Origin: Muribaculaceae bacterium
Lineage (GTDB): Bacteria > Bacteroidota > Bacteroidia > Bacteroidales > Muribaculaceae
Direction: 5' to 3'
Assembly (NCBI GenBank): GCA_902836725.1
Contig: CADFRV010000103.1
Span: forward strand, 1 to 8,596
Length of the DNA: 8,596 bases
The first letter of the stretch is position 1. Every line of letters begins with the position of its first letter. A model generated the notes under the pieces. The model saw only the letters and a program-made list of their open reading frames with translations. It did no database searches and was not told the origin of the DNA. Both the position numbers and the translations under genes were made by a program. Below are positions 1-6,004 of the stretch, piece after piece.

Positions 1-39
1 CAGGTTTATGATTATCTTAAAAACGAAGGACTGATATGA
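1..39 (+). CDS. hicA: C-terminal end of a probable HicA-family toxin (partial)
   Basis: Frame 1 is open from the window edge and encodes the last 12 residues of a protein, QVYDYLKNEGLI, ending at a TGA at 37-39. The stop overlaps the start of hicB in an ATGA arrangement, the usual sign of translational coupling in toxin-antitoxin operons. HicA toxins are small mRNA interferases with a double-stranded-RNA-binding-like fold, encoded just upstream of hicB. A tail of this kind fits my memory of Bacteroidales HicA proteins, but the catalytic histidine region lies outside the window. The identification therefore rests mainly on the partner gene and the overlap. Confidence 0.6.
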   Translation, partial: QVYDYLKNEGLI

Positions 40-374
40 ATACATTGAAATATAAAGATTTTATCGGTTCGGTGGCATTTAGTGAGGCCGACGGTGTTTT
101 TTTCGGCAAAATCGAGGGTATTGACGGCCTTGTGAATTTTGAGGGGGAGAGTGTTGCCGAACTCACCAACGCCTTTCACGAGGCAGTTGACGATTATCTT
201 GCATATTGTGCTGAAGAGGGTATTGAACCTCACAAAAGCTATTCGGGTTCGCTTAACGTGCGCCTTACTCCTGAAATACACACCCGCGTGGCCTATCTCG
301 CCAGGCAAGCCGGCATGTCGATAAACTCATTCATCCGCACAGCTGTAGAAAAGCAGATTGCTGCCATGCTGTGA
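36..374 (+). CDS. hicB: HicB-family antitoxin of a type II toxin-antitoxin system
   Basis: This is a 112-residue protein of the length usual for long-form HicB. Residues 1-68 form the partial RNase-H-like domain, recognisable by the stretch around FFGKIEGIDGLVNFEGESV and the following helix AFHEAVDDYL. That domain normally binds and blocks the HicA toxin. Residues 70-110 look like a ribbon-helix-helix DNA-binding domain: a strand with NVRLTPEIH, a helix, GMSINSF and a final helix. HicB proteins of this kind usually repress their own operon. The start at 36 is supported by the 4-bp overlap with the upstream stop codon and by an AGGA at 27-30. No operator is visible, because the operon promoter lies upstream of the window. 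The antitoxin reading frame shows no damage. Confidence 0.9.
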   Translation: MNTLKYKDFIGSVAFSEADGVFFGKIEGIDGLVNFEGESVAELTNAFHEAVDDYLAYCAEEGIEPHKSYSGSLNVRLTPEIHTRVAYLARQAGMSINSFIRTAVEKQIAAML

Positions 375-382
375 TAGAGAAG

Positions 383-550
383 AGTGAGAAATTGAGAAAA
401 AAGAAGTAAGAATTAGAAGTAAGAAGTAAGAGCGTGAGAAGCCAAGCAAGCATACTTTGGCTCCGGTATGCGGGAAATCGAGAAATAAAGAAATCAGAAA
501 TTGAGAAATTTGATTCCTCTGATACCTCTGATGTCTCTGATTTCTCTGAT
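383..550 (+). repeat. Dispersed intergenic repeat, copy 1 (downstream of hicB)
   Basis: This AT-rich, strand-asymmetric, non-coding spacer starts just after the hicB stop. It has four parts. A purine-rich leader (384-405) is identical over 22 bases to 6067-6088 in copy 4. A 40-bp core (416-455) begins GAAGTAAGAAGTAAGAGC and contains CAAGCAAG. A second GA-rich stretch follows (473-510). Then come four tandem 9-bp units of the form TGATNNCTC plus a partial unit (511-550). AGAAATCAGA (489-498) is perfectly complementary to TCTGATTTCT (536-545), so the RNA could fold. GCATAC (450-455) and GTATGC (466-471) form a smaller possible stem. The function is unknown. Confidence 0.8.
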
Positions 551-560
551 AACTTACTCC

Positions 561-610
561 TAAAAATCACCCGGGCGGAGCCAAAATTGGCCCCGCCCGG
601 GTGATTTTTA
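561..610. terminator. Long bidirectional hairpin terminator between convergent genes
   Basis: An 18-bp perfect inverted repeat (561-578 with 593-610) carries a GC-rich centre (CACCCGGGCGG) and A/T tracts at its outer ends, so either strand gives a stem followed by a U-run. After one mismatch the loop itself can pair for 4 more bases (GCCA with TGGC). It sits between hicB, reading rightward, and the NagB-like/LmbE gene, reading leftward, as expected for a shared terminator. Confidence 0.85.
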
Positions 611-630
611 AAAGGTAACCGCCATCAGCG

Positions 631-670
631 GTATTCTTGCTTGATTTCTCCTGCTCTTACTTCTTACTTC
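631..670 (-). repeat. Dispersed intergenic repeat, copy 2 (downstream of the fusion gene)
   Basis: Read on the minus strand, this 40-bp core starts GAAGTAAGAAGTAAGAGC and ends CAAGCAAGAATAC. It matches copy 1 at 35 of 40 positions and copy 4 at 36 of 40. It begins inside the TAG stop codon of the fusion gene and runs in the same sense as that gene. ACCGC and GCGGT just beyond the core can form a short hairpin. The 9-bp TGATNNCTC array seen after other copies is absent here; the long terminator follows instead. Confidence 0.8.
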
Positions 671-2652
671 TAACTCTCAGGATGATACTCCACGAAGGCT
701 TCCATGGCCTCGTAGGAGGCCATGCCAAGCTCTTCGTAGAGCTTGGCGGTAGCGCGGTTGCGCTCCTCGGCGCGCTGCCAGAAGAGGCGGTCATCCTCCC
801 CGAGGAAGGGGGCGTTCTCCATCTGGCTCTGGTGCTTGAGGATGGAGTTGCGTTTGAAGCGCAACTCTTCCGGCGAGATCGGCACTGCCATCTCTATATG
901 GTCTATCTCCCATTCAGCCCAGGCGCCGCGGTACATCCACACGCGGCATTCTTTCATCCATGCCTCGTTTTTCATCTCGTCGATGGCGGCAAGAACGGCG
1001 TCGGTGCAGATGCGGTGTGTGCCGTGGGGATCGGCCAGGTCACCTGCCACAAATATCTGGTGGGGCTTCACCTCGGCGAGCAGTTTCTTCACTATGTCTA
1101 CATCCTTTTCCGTGAGGTCACCTTTCTTTATGGTGCCGGTCTCGTAGAAAGGGAGACGCAGGAAGTGCACGTTCTCGGGCTTCACACCTATGTAGTTGCA
1201 GGCTATGGCGGCTTCGGCCTGGCGTATCATGGTCTTTATCTCGCGCACCTCGGGGGTGTCTACCTCGTTGGCGTTTTTCTTGTTGGCTACCAGGCGGCTC
1301 ACATCAAGGCTCAGACGCAGATACTCCTCGTTGGCGAAACCGAACATCGGGGCTATCTTGTCCATCATCATGAAGTAGCGCATCATGTCCTCGTCGCCCA
1401 CGGCTATGTTGCCCGAGGTCTCGTAGGCCACATGCACGTCGTGCCCCTGGTCCACAAGGCGTTTGAGGGTGCCCCCCATCGAGATCACATCGTCGTCGGG
1501 GTGCGGGGAGAAGACTATCACGCGCTTGGGGTATGGGACGGCACGCTCCGGGCGCGACGAATCGTCGGCGTTCGGCTTCCCCCCCGGCCATCCGGTGATG
1601 GTATGCTGCAGTTCGTTGAACACCTTTATGTTCACATTGTATGCCGATCCGTAGAGGGCCACCAGTTCACCAAGACCCCAGTCAATGTAGTCCTTGTCGG
1701 TGAGTTTCAGGATCGGTTTGCCGGTCTGTGTGCAGAGCCACACGATGGCGCGGCGTATCAGTTTGGGGTTCCACTCGCAGGAGGTCACCTTCCAGGGGTG
1801 CGAGATGCGGGTGAGGTCGTCGGCGGCGCCGAGGTCGAGCACTATTCGGGCATGGTTGTGGAGCTGCAGGAACGATGCCGGAACATTGTCGGTCACCGGT
1901 CCCTCCACGGCTTTCTCTATGACGCGCGAGATGTTCTCACCCCAGGCCATGCATATGATGCGGGTGGAGGCGAGGATGTTGCCCAGGCCGAGGGTTATGG
2001 CGGTGGCGGGGCACTCGTCGCAGGCGTAGGCGCTCTGTATCTCGTGGCGTGTCTCGGCGCCGAGCAGCACGAGGCGGCAGAGGCTCGTGGAGCGCGATCC
2101 CGGCTCGTTGAAAGCCAGGGAGCCGCCGGGACCTATCTCGCACACGGTGAGGTCAAGGCCGCCGCAGTCGCTGATCTTGCGCTCATACTCCTTGCAGTAG
2201 TCGAACATGCTCTCCATCGTCACGGCCGGGTTGATGGAGTGGATATTCTCGGGGCGCACATCCACATGGTCAAGAAAAACCTCCCTGAGCCGTGCCAGGG
2301 TGGAGGGGCCGTCGGGTATCAGAGGGAAGAATTCAGAGAGGTTGAACACCGTGACTTTGCTGAAGCTCACCTCCCCCCGCTCATACATGGCGATGAGGTG
2401 GGTATATACGTTGTGGGTGGCGCGGCCGGCGCCGAGAGCCATCACACAGCGGCCACGGGCTGCCACGCTGCGGGATATTATGTCGGCTATGTGGCGCGCC
2501 ACATAGGCGCTGCCGTCGGCCGAAGTCTCGAATATTCGGGTGTATACTTTTTCCTGGCGGGTGAGCGCCGCGATCTCTATGTCACCCTGCGGGGCATAAT
2601 AGCGGCGGGGGATACGGTCCAGTTTTATCTGGGAACTCAAGTTGGTTTTCAT
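670..2652 (-). CDS. NagB-like / PIG-L (LmbE) deacetylase fusion protein
   Basis: This 660-residue protein has two parts. Residues about 35-285 align with glucosamine-6-phosphate deaminase. Residues about 376-600 are a PIG-L/LmbE zinc-dependent N-acetyl-sugar deacetylase domain, with HPDDD at 384-388 and a second metal motif DPHGTH at 541-546. The roughly 90 residues between them belong to neither domain that I recognise. The same architecture occurs in Bacteroides proteins annotated as putative GlcN-6-P deaminase-like. In the NagB part, the catalytic positions equivalent to E. coli Asp72, Asp141 and His143 read Ser106, Gly176 and Ser178; only Glu183 (Glu148) remains. Classical deaminase activity is therefore doubtful, while the deacetylase site looks intact. 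There is no signal peptide, so it is probably cytoplasmic. It is divergent from nagB, which suggests amino-sugar metabolism, but the substrate is unknown. No clear Shine-Dalgarno is present. TAACTTTA (minus strand, 2683-2676) is a weak candidate -7 box. Confidence 0.88.
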   Translation of the reverse strand: MKTNLSSQIKLDRIPRRYYAPQGDIEIAALTRQEKVYTRIFETSADGSAYVARHIADIISRSVAARGRCVMALGAGRATHNVYTHLIAMYERGEVSFSKVTVFNLSEFFPLIPDGPSTLARLREVFLDHVDVRPENIHSINPAVTMESMFDYCKEYERKISDCGGLDLTVCEIGPGGSLAFNEPGSRSTSLCRLVLLGAETRHEIQSAYACDECPATAITLGLGNILASTRIICMAWGENISRVIEKAVEGPVTDNVPASFLQLHNHARIVLDLGAADDLTRISHPWKVTSCEWNPKLIRRAIVWLCTQTGKPILKLTDKDYIDWGLGELVALYGSAYNVNIKVFNELQHTITGWPGGKPNADDSSRPERAVPYPKRVIVFSPHPDDDVISMGGTLKRLVDQGHDVHVAYETSGNIAVGDEDMMRYFMMMDKIAPMFGFANEEYLRLSLDVSRLVANKKNANEVDTPEVREIKTMIRQAEAAIACNYIGVKPENVHFLRLPFYETGTIKKGDLTEKDVDIVKKLLAEVKPHQIFVAGDLADPHGTHRICTDAVLAAIDEMKNEAWMKECRVWMYRGAWAEWEIDHIEMAVPISPEELRFKRNSILKHQSQMENAPFLGEDDRLFWQRAEERNRATAKLYEELGMASYEAMEAFVEYHPES

Positions 2653-2705
2653 ATTGTCGATGATGATAGTGTGCGTAAAGTTAAGGAAATAACCGAAATA
2701 TTTCG

Positions 2706-2713
2706 TATCTTTG
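2706..2713 (+). promoter_or_regulatory. Candidate Bacteroidetes-type -7 promoter box for nagB
   Basis: TATCTTTG matches the TAnnTTTG -7 consensus of the Bacteroidetes primary sigma factor. It would give a transcript starting near 2720 and a leader of about 120 bases before nagB. No good TTTG -33 element is visible about 19-21 bp upstream (the region reads AAGTTAAGGAA), so support rests on the -7 box and its position. In the rest of the 188-bp divergent spacer I see no clear operator or riboswitch. Confidence 0.5.
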
Positions 2714-2831
2714 CAAAAATTCCGGCCAATGCATTTTGCGTTCGATAATGCGACATGGAATGCCTCCCTATATACTTATACGCTTCCGGGGCATATTTTA
2801 CTTAGAATCAAATCTTAAAATAACTTAATAC

Positions 2832-2836
2832 AGGAG
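2832..2836 (+). promoter_or_regulatory. nagB: Shine-Dalgarno-like ribosome binding site of nagB
   Basis: AGGAG lies 4 bases before the nagB ATG. Most other starts in this window (adaptor, ATPase, both permeases, fusion gene) have only A/T-rich upstream sequence, as is common in Bacteroidetes. This site therefore stands out and supports the start at 2841. Confidence 0.55.
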
Positions 2837-2840
2837 ATAG

Positions 2841-3650
2841 ATGAGACTTATTATCCAGGAGAACTATGAAAAGCTCTCGCAGTGGGCCGCAAACTATGTG
2901 GCCGCACGCATAAACGAATTCGCTCCCACGCCCGAGCGCCCCTTCGTGCTCGGATGCCCGACTGGCAGCTCCCCTCTGGGCATGTACCGCGCACTTGTGG
3001 AGCTGAACAAGGCGGGTAAGGTGTCGTTCCGCAACGTGGTTACCTTCAACATGGACGAGTACTGCGGTCTCCCCGAGGAGCATCCCGAAAGCTACCACAG
3101 CTTCATGTGGAACAATTTCTTCAGCCATATCGACATACAGCGCGAAAATGTGAACATACTCAACGGCAACGCCCCCGACCTCGCCGCCGAATGCGCCCGT
3201 TTCGAAGAGAAAATCCGCAGCTACGGCGGCATAGAGCTGTTCATGGGTGGCGTCGGTCCCGACGGCCACATCGCCTTCAATGAGCCGGGATCATCGCTGA
3301 CATCGCGCACACGCCAGAAAACACTCACACACGACACCATTATCGCCAACTCGCGTTTCTTCGACAACGACGTGAACCTCGTGCCGAAGACCGCCCTCAC
3401 CGTTGGTGTCGGCACCGTAATGGACGCCCGCAGCGTGCTCCTGCTCGTCAACGGCCACAACAAGGCCCGCGCCCTGCGTCACGGTGTGGAGGGTGGCATC
3501 ACACAGATGTGGACCATCTCGGCGCTCCAGATGCACCCCAAGGCTATCATCGTGGCCGACGATCCCGCCTGCGATGAGCTTAAGGTGCAGACCTATCGCT
3601 ATTTCCGCGATATCGAGGGCGCCAACCTTGATCCCGCCACACAGCTCTGA
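2841..3650 (+). CDS. nagB: Glucosamine-6-phosphate deaminase
   Basis: NagB converts glucosamine 6-phosphate to fructose 6-phosphate and ammonia, linking amino-sugar breakdown to glycolysis in the cytoplasm. The 269-residue protein aligns with E. coli NagB (266 residues) without gaps from the first residue. Catalytic residues are all present: Asp72 in FNMDEY, Asp141 and His143 in GPDGHIAFNEP, and Glu148. The phosphate-binding loop PTGSSP is at 40-45. Allosteric-site residues known from E. coli also appear conserved (Ser151, Ser152, Arg158, Lys160, Tyr254), so activation by N-acetylglucosamine 6-phosphate is plausible. The gene has its own promoter candidate, an AGGAG ribosome binding site and a strong downstream terminator, so it is probably monocistronic. 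It is divergent from a fusion gene carrying a NagB-like domain that lacks most of these catalytic residues. Confidence 0.97.
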   Translation: MRLIIQENYEKLSQWAANYVAARINEFAPTPERPFVLGCPTGSSPLGMYRALVELNKAGKVSFRNVVTFNMDEYCGLPEEHPESYHSFMWNNFFSHIDIQRENVNILNGNAPDLAAECARFEEKIRSYGGIELFMGGVGPDGHIAFNEPGSSLTSRTRQKTLTHDTIIANSRFFDNDVNLVPKTALTVGVGTVMDARSVLLLVNGHNKARALRHGVEGGITQMWTISALQMHPKAIIVADDPACDELKVQTYRYFRDIEGANLDPATQL

Positions 3651-3711
3651 TCTCTTCCCGCCGGCCGTTCCTCACGGCCTGTCCCCATACGAAGAAAGCA
3701 AATGATATCCT

Positions 3712-3742
3712 AAAAGCCGGGCGCCTGATGCCCGGCTTTTTT
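3712..3742 (+). terminator. Intrinsic terminator of nagB
   Basis: AAAAGCCGGGC (3712-3722) pairs perfectly with GCCCGGCTTTT (3730-3740) around a 7-base loop, and six T residues run from 3737 to 3742. It lies 62 bp after the nagB stop and should insulate nagB from the efflux operon. Confidence 0.9.
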
Positions 3743-3779
3743 GTGCTCGCCCTATACCCCCCCTGTATGCCCCTCTGTA

Positions 3780-3811
3780 CGGCCTGCTGTCCGATAACGG
3801 ACAGCAGGCCG
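3780..3811. promoter_or_regulatory. 14-bp perfect palindrome with ATAA loop, upstream of the sigma-54 promoter
   Basis: CGGCCTGCTGTCCG (3780-3793) and CGGACAGCAGGCCG (3798-3811) are exact reverse complements separated by ATAA. There is no T-run, and a good terminator already lies 40 bp upstream, so termination is not its obvious job. Its centre is about 88 bp upstream of the expected sigma-54 start site, a usual distance for an enhancer site bound by an NtrC-type activator dimer. That role is inferred. It could also be an extra terminator or a structural repeat. Confidence 0.55.
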
Positions 3812-3817
3812 CATGTG

Positions 3818-3837
3818 TGTGACGGGCAACCGTCACA
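3818..3837. promoter_or_regulatory. 8-bp perfect palindrome with GCAA loop, second possible activator site
   Basis: TGTGACGG (3818-3825) and CCGTCACA (3830-3837) are exact reverse complements around GCAA. The site ends 20 bp before the -24 element of the sigma-54 promoter and is centred about 56 bp upstream of the expected start. Its half-sites do not obviously match those of the larger palindrome next to it, so the two may bind different proteins or differ in role. Confidence 0.45.
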
Positions 3838-3857
3838 TCCCCAGCATATTACATTTT

Positions 3858-3873
3858 TGGCACGCTTCTGGCA
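3858..3873 (+). promoter_or_regulatory. Sigma-54 (RpoN) promoter of the efflux operon
   Basis: TGGCACG (3858-3864), a four-base gap, then TGGCA (3869-3873) matches the sigma-54 consensus TGGCACGNNNNTTGCA with the required 12-bp GG-to-GC spacing and one mismatch (TGGC for TTGC). Transcription would start near 3884, giving a leader of about 35 bases before the adaptor ATG at 3919. Sigma-54 promoters need an AAA+ activator, often the response regulator of a two-component system. None lies in this window. Confidence 0.8.
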
Positions 3874-3918
3874 TATATGAAAGGCATAACAATCCAATCC
3901 TGAAAAAACATAAAGATT

Positions 3919-5169
3919 ATGGATAGAGAGATACCGCAGGCCGAGCGCCGCCGCATTCGCATACGCCGCATCGTGAAAATCTGCATCCCCGCAGTGGCGC
4001 TCGTGGCATGCGTCGTGGGCGCCATGTCGCTTGTGCAGCCGTCGGTAAAAATGGGAGCCTTGCGTTTCGGAAGCGTGGACCGCGGCCAGGTGGAAACCAC
4101 CGTCAACGCCTCGGGACGTGTGCTCCCCGGTTTCGAGCAGGTCATCAACTCACCGGTTGATTCGCGCCTGGTGGAGCTTTTCTGCCGCGAGGGTGACAAG
4201 GTAGAGGAGGGTACACCCCTCATGCGCCTCGATCTGCGCACAGTGGAGACCGAGCTTGCACAGCTTGCCGACCAGCGCACAAGCAAGCTGTATGAGATGG
4301 AACAGGCTGTACTCGACCACCGCACGCAGCTCTCTGACCTCGAGATGCAGGTAAAGGTAAAGGAGATGGCGGTGAACCGCCTGGCGGTGGAGGTGGCCAA
4401 CGAGCGGCGCCTCGACAGCATCGGATCAGGTACAGGCGACCGCGTGCGCCAGGCCGAACTGGCCCACAGCACCGGGTGCCTCGAACTTTCCCAACTGCGG
4501 CAACGCCTTGAGAATGCCCGGAAAACCGGCGAGGCAGCACTGGAGATGAAACGCCTCGAACTTGAGATTTTCGACCGCAACATGGCCGAGAAACGCCGCA
4601 CATTTGAGGATGCCAGTCTGCGCGCCCCGCGTGCCGGCACTGTCACATTCCTTTACGGCCAGATCGGGAGCCGCATCGCCGCCGGCGAACGGGTGGCGGT
4701 GCTGTCGGATCTGTCGAGATTCAAGGTGGAGGGGGAAGTTGTGGACAGTTATGCCTCGCGTATCGCGGTTGGCGGACGGGTGATGGTGCGTGTCGGCTCG
4801 AAAATGATTCCCGGCACAGTTGTCCGCATCACACCGCAGTCGAAGGATGGCGCCATATCTTTCTCTGTGGCGCTTGACGATGACGATTCCGAGGGGCTCC
4901 GCTCGGGGCTGAAAACCGATGTCTATATCCTGTGCGAGGTCTACGACGATGTGGTGCGCATTCCGGCAGGATCATATTATAAAGGTGAAGGCCGCTATGA
5001 CATGTTTGTGATGGAAGGTTCCGACAACCTTGTGCGCCGCTCTGTGGTGCTCGGCGCCGCCAACTACGATTACGTGGTGGTGAAAGAGGGGCTTTCCCCC
5101 GGCGAGCGCGTAGTCGTCAGCGACATGACCGATTACAAATCGCGCAAGCAGCTGAAGTTGAGGAAATAG
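3919..5169 (+). CDS. HlyD/MacA-type periplasmic adaptor of an ABC efflux system
   Basis: This 416-residue membrane fusion protein would bridge an inner-membrane ABC exporter and an outer-membrane TolC-like channel. It has an arginine-rich cytoplasmic start (RRRIRIRR, 11-17 region), one membrane anchor at about 20-39 and no lipobox. The first half of the lipoyl-like barrel is at about 60-105 (EGDKVEEGTPL), followed by a long coiled-coil hairpin at about 107-230. The second lipoyl half starts at LRAPRAGTV (234-242), then come a beta-barrel domain (about 268-340) and a membrane-proximal domain to about 400. The start is the first ATG after the sigma-54 promoter; the upstream sequence is A-rich without a Shine-Dalgarno. 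It is the first gene of the operon, followed by the ATPase and two permeases. The substrate cannot be told from sequence; peptides, lipids or antimicrobials are exported by relatives. Confidence 0.9.
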   Translation: MDREIPQAERRRIRIRRIVKICIPAVALVACVVGAMSLVQPSVKMGALRFGSVDRGQVETTVNASGRVLPGFEQVINSPVDSRLVELFCREGDKVEEGTPLMRLDLRTVETELAQLADQRTSKLYEMEQAVLDHRTQLSDLEMQVKVKEMAVNRLAVEVANERRLDSIGSGTGDRVRQAELAHSTGCLELSQLRQRLENARKTGEAALEMKRLELEIFDRNMAEKRRTFEDASLRAPRAGTVTFLYGQIGSRIAAGERVAVLSDLSRFKVEGEVVDSYASRIAVGGRVMVRVGSKMIPGTVVRITPQSKDGAISFSVALDDDDSEGLRSGLKTDVYILCEVYDDVVRIPAGSYYKGEGRYDMFVMEGSDNLVRRSVVLGAANYDYVVVKEGLSPGERVVVSDMTDYKSRKQLKLRK

Positions 5170-5263
5170 AAGAAATTGAGAAAATAGAAGTAAGAGCGGG
5201 AGAAGTCAAGCAAGAATAGTTTTGCTGATGTCTCTGATTCCTCTGATACCTCTGATTTTTCTG
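5170..5263 (+). repeat. Dispersed intergenic repeat, copy 3 (between adaptor and ATPase genes)
   Basis: This copy begins directly after the adaptor stop codon with a GA-rich leader. A 33-bp core follows (5187-5219) that lacks exactly one 7-bp GAAGTAA unit relative to the 40-bp copies. A 9-bp TGATNNCTC array (5226-5263, four units) follows almost at once; the second GA-rich stretch seen in copies 1 and 4 is missing. It is in the same sense as the operon. The remaining bases to the ATPase start are A/T-rich, with no recognisable promoter. Confidence 0.8.
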
Positions 5264-5320
5264 TCTCTCATGCAACCATGCTTCCTGCTTCCAAAAAAAC
5301 TTGATTAAAAAATTTTCATT

Positions 5321-5989
5321 ATGATAAAACTGACTGATGTAAGCAAACTTTACAGAACGAGCGAGATAGAGACGCTTGCCCTGGAAAAAGTAAACCTTGA
5401 GATCAACAAAGGTGAATTCGTGAGCGTAATGGGCCCCTCGGGGTGCGGTAAATCGACACTACTCAATATCATAGGGCTGTTGGACACACCCACCACCGGT
5501 GTTGTGGAGATAGACGGGATCAGGACCGATACCCTCGGGGATGCCTCCAAGACCGCCATGCGCAACGCGCGGCTCGGCTTCGTGTTCCAGAGTTTCCACC
5601 TCATACCCTCGCTGAATGTGACCGATAACGTGGAGCTGCCGCTGATCTACCGTTCCGGCGTAAGCGCTTCTGAGCGACGCGAGCGGGTGCGCGAAGTGCT
5701 GGAGCGTGTGGGGCTTTCCCACCGCATGCGCCATATGCCGGCGCAGCTTTCCGGCGGTCAGTGCCAGCGTGTGGCCATTGCGCGTGCCATTGTCGGCAAC
5801 CCCGACATAATCCTCGCCGACGAGCCTACCGGCAACCTCGATACCCGCATGGGTGCCGAGGTGATGGAGATACTCCATCGCCTCAACAAGGAGGATGGCC
5901 GCACTGTGGTGATGGTGACCCACAACGAGGAGCAGGCGCGCGACACCGAGAGAATAATCCGTTTCCTTGACGGCCGCCAGATAGGGTGA
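5321..5989 (+). CDS. ABC transporter ATPase, LolD/MacB type
   Basis: This 222-residue nucleotide-binding protein of the MacB/LolD class powers transport by ATP hydrolysis on the cytoplasmic face of the membrane. All motifs are present: Walker A GPSGCGKST (38-46), Q-loop Gln90 (FVFQSFHLIP), signature LSGGQCQR (143-150), Walker B IILADEP (163-169) with catalytic Glu168, D-loop NLD, and switch His201 (VTHNEE). The length is typical for a stand-alone LolD-like subunit; the permease domains are separate genes downstream, unlike E. coli MacB, where they are fused. Genes of this class cannot be assigned a substrate from the ATPase alone. A repeat-filled spacer of about 150 bp precedes it and another of about 225 bp follows, unusually long gaps for an operon, but no terminator with a T-run is visible in either. 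Confidence 0.96.
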   Translation: MIKLTDVSKLYRTSEIETLALEKVNLEINKGEFVSVMGPSGCGKSTLLNIIGLLDTPTTGVVEIDGIRTDTLGDASKTAMRNARLGFVFQSFHLIPSLNVTDNVELPLIYRSGVSASERRERVREVLERVGLSHRMRHMPAQLSGGQCQRVAIARAIVGNPDIILADEPTGNLDTRMGAEVMEILHRLNKEDGRTVVMVTHNEEQARDTERIIRFLDGRQIG

Positions 5990-6004
5990 TCAGGGGGAAA
6001 AGTA

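Noticed and set aside
511..550. The 9-bp tandem array as a CRISPR or protein-binding iteron array
   Set aside because: Units are far too short and directly abutting for CRISPR, with no spacers or cas genes. No replication gene is near, and the arrays recur at several gene ends.
331..570. A 79-codon minus-strand open frame rich in Ser and Glu
   Set aside because: It is the translation of the tandem 9-bp and GA-rich repeats plus the end of hicB; the low-complexity composition follows from the repeat and not from coding selection.
383..670. An insertion sequence remnant between hicB and the fusion gene
   Set aside because: No transposase fragment, target-site duplication or terminal inverted repeats enclosing a coding segment could be found; the inverted cores are gene-end repeats also present elsewhere in the window.
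637..2748. A 703-codon open frame on the plus strand, antisense to the fusion gene
   Set aside because: Its translation has no recognisable domain and is rich in His, Gly, Val and Ala, typical of the antisense shadow of a GC-biased gene. The minus-strand protein has clear NagB-like and LmbE motifs.
2653..2840. A riboswitch or glmS-like ribozyme in the nagB leader
   Set aside because: No stable stem set or conserved ribozyme core is visible in the AT-rich leader, and glmS ribozymes precede glmS, not nagB.
3849..4646. A 265-codon minus-strand open frame opposite the adaptor gene
   Set aside because: It is rich in Arg and Ser without any domain, lies antisense to a well-supported adaptor and overlaps the sigma-54 promoter.
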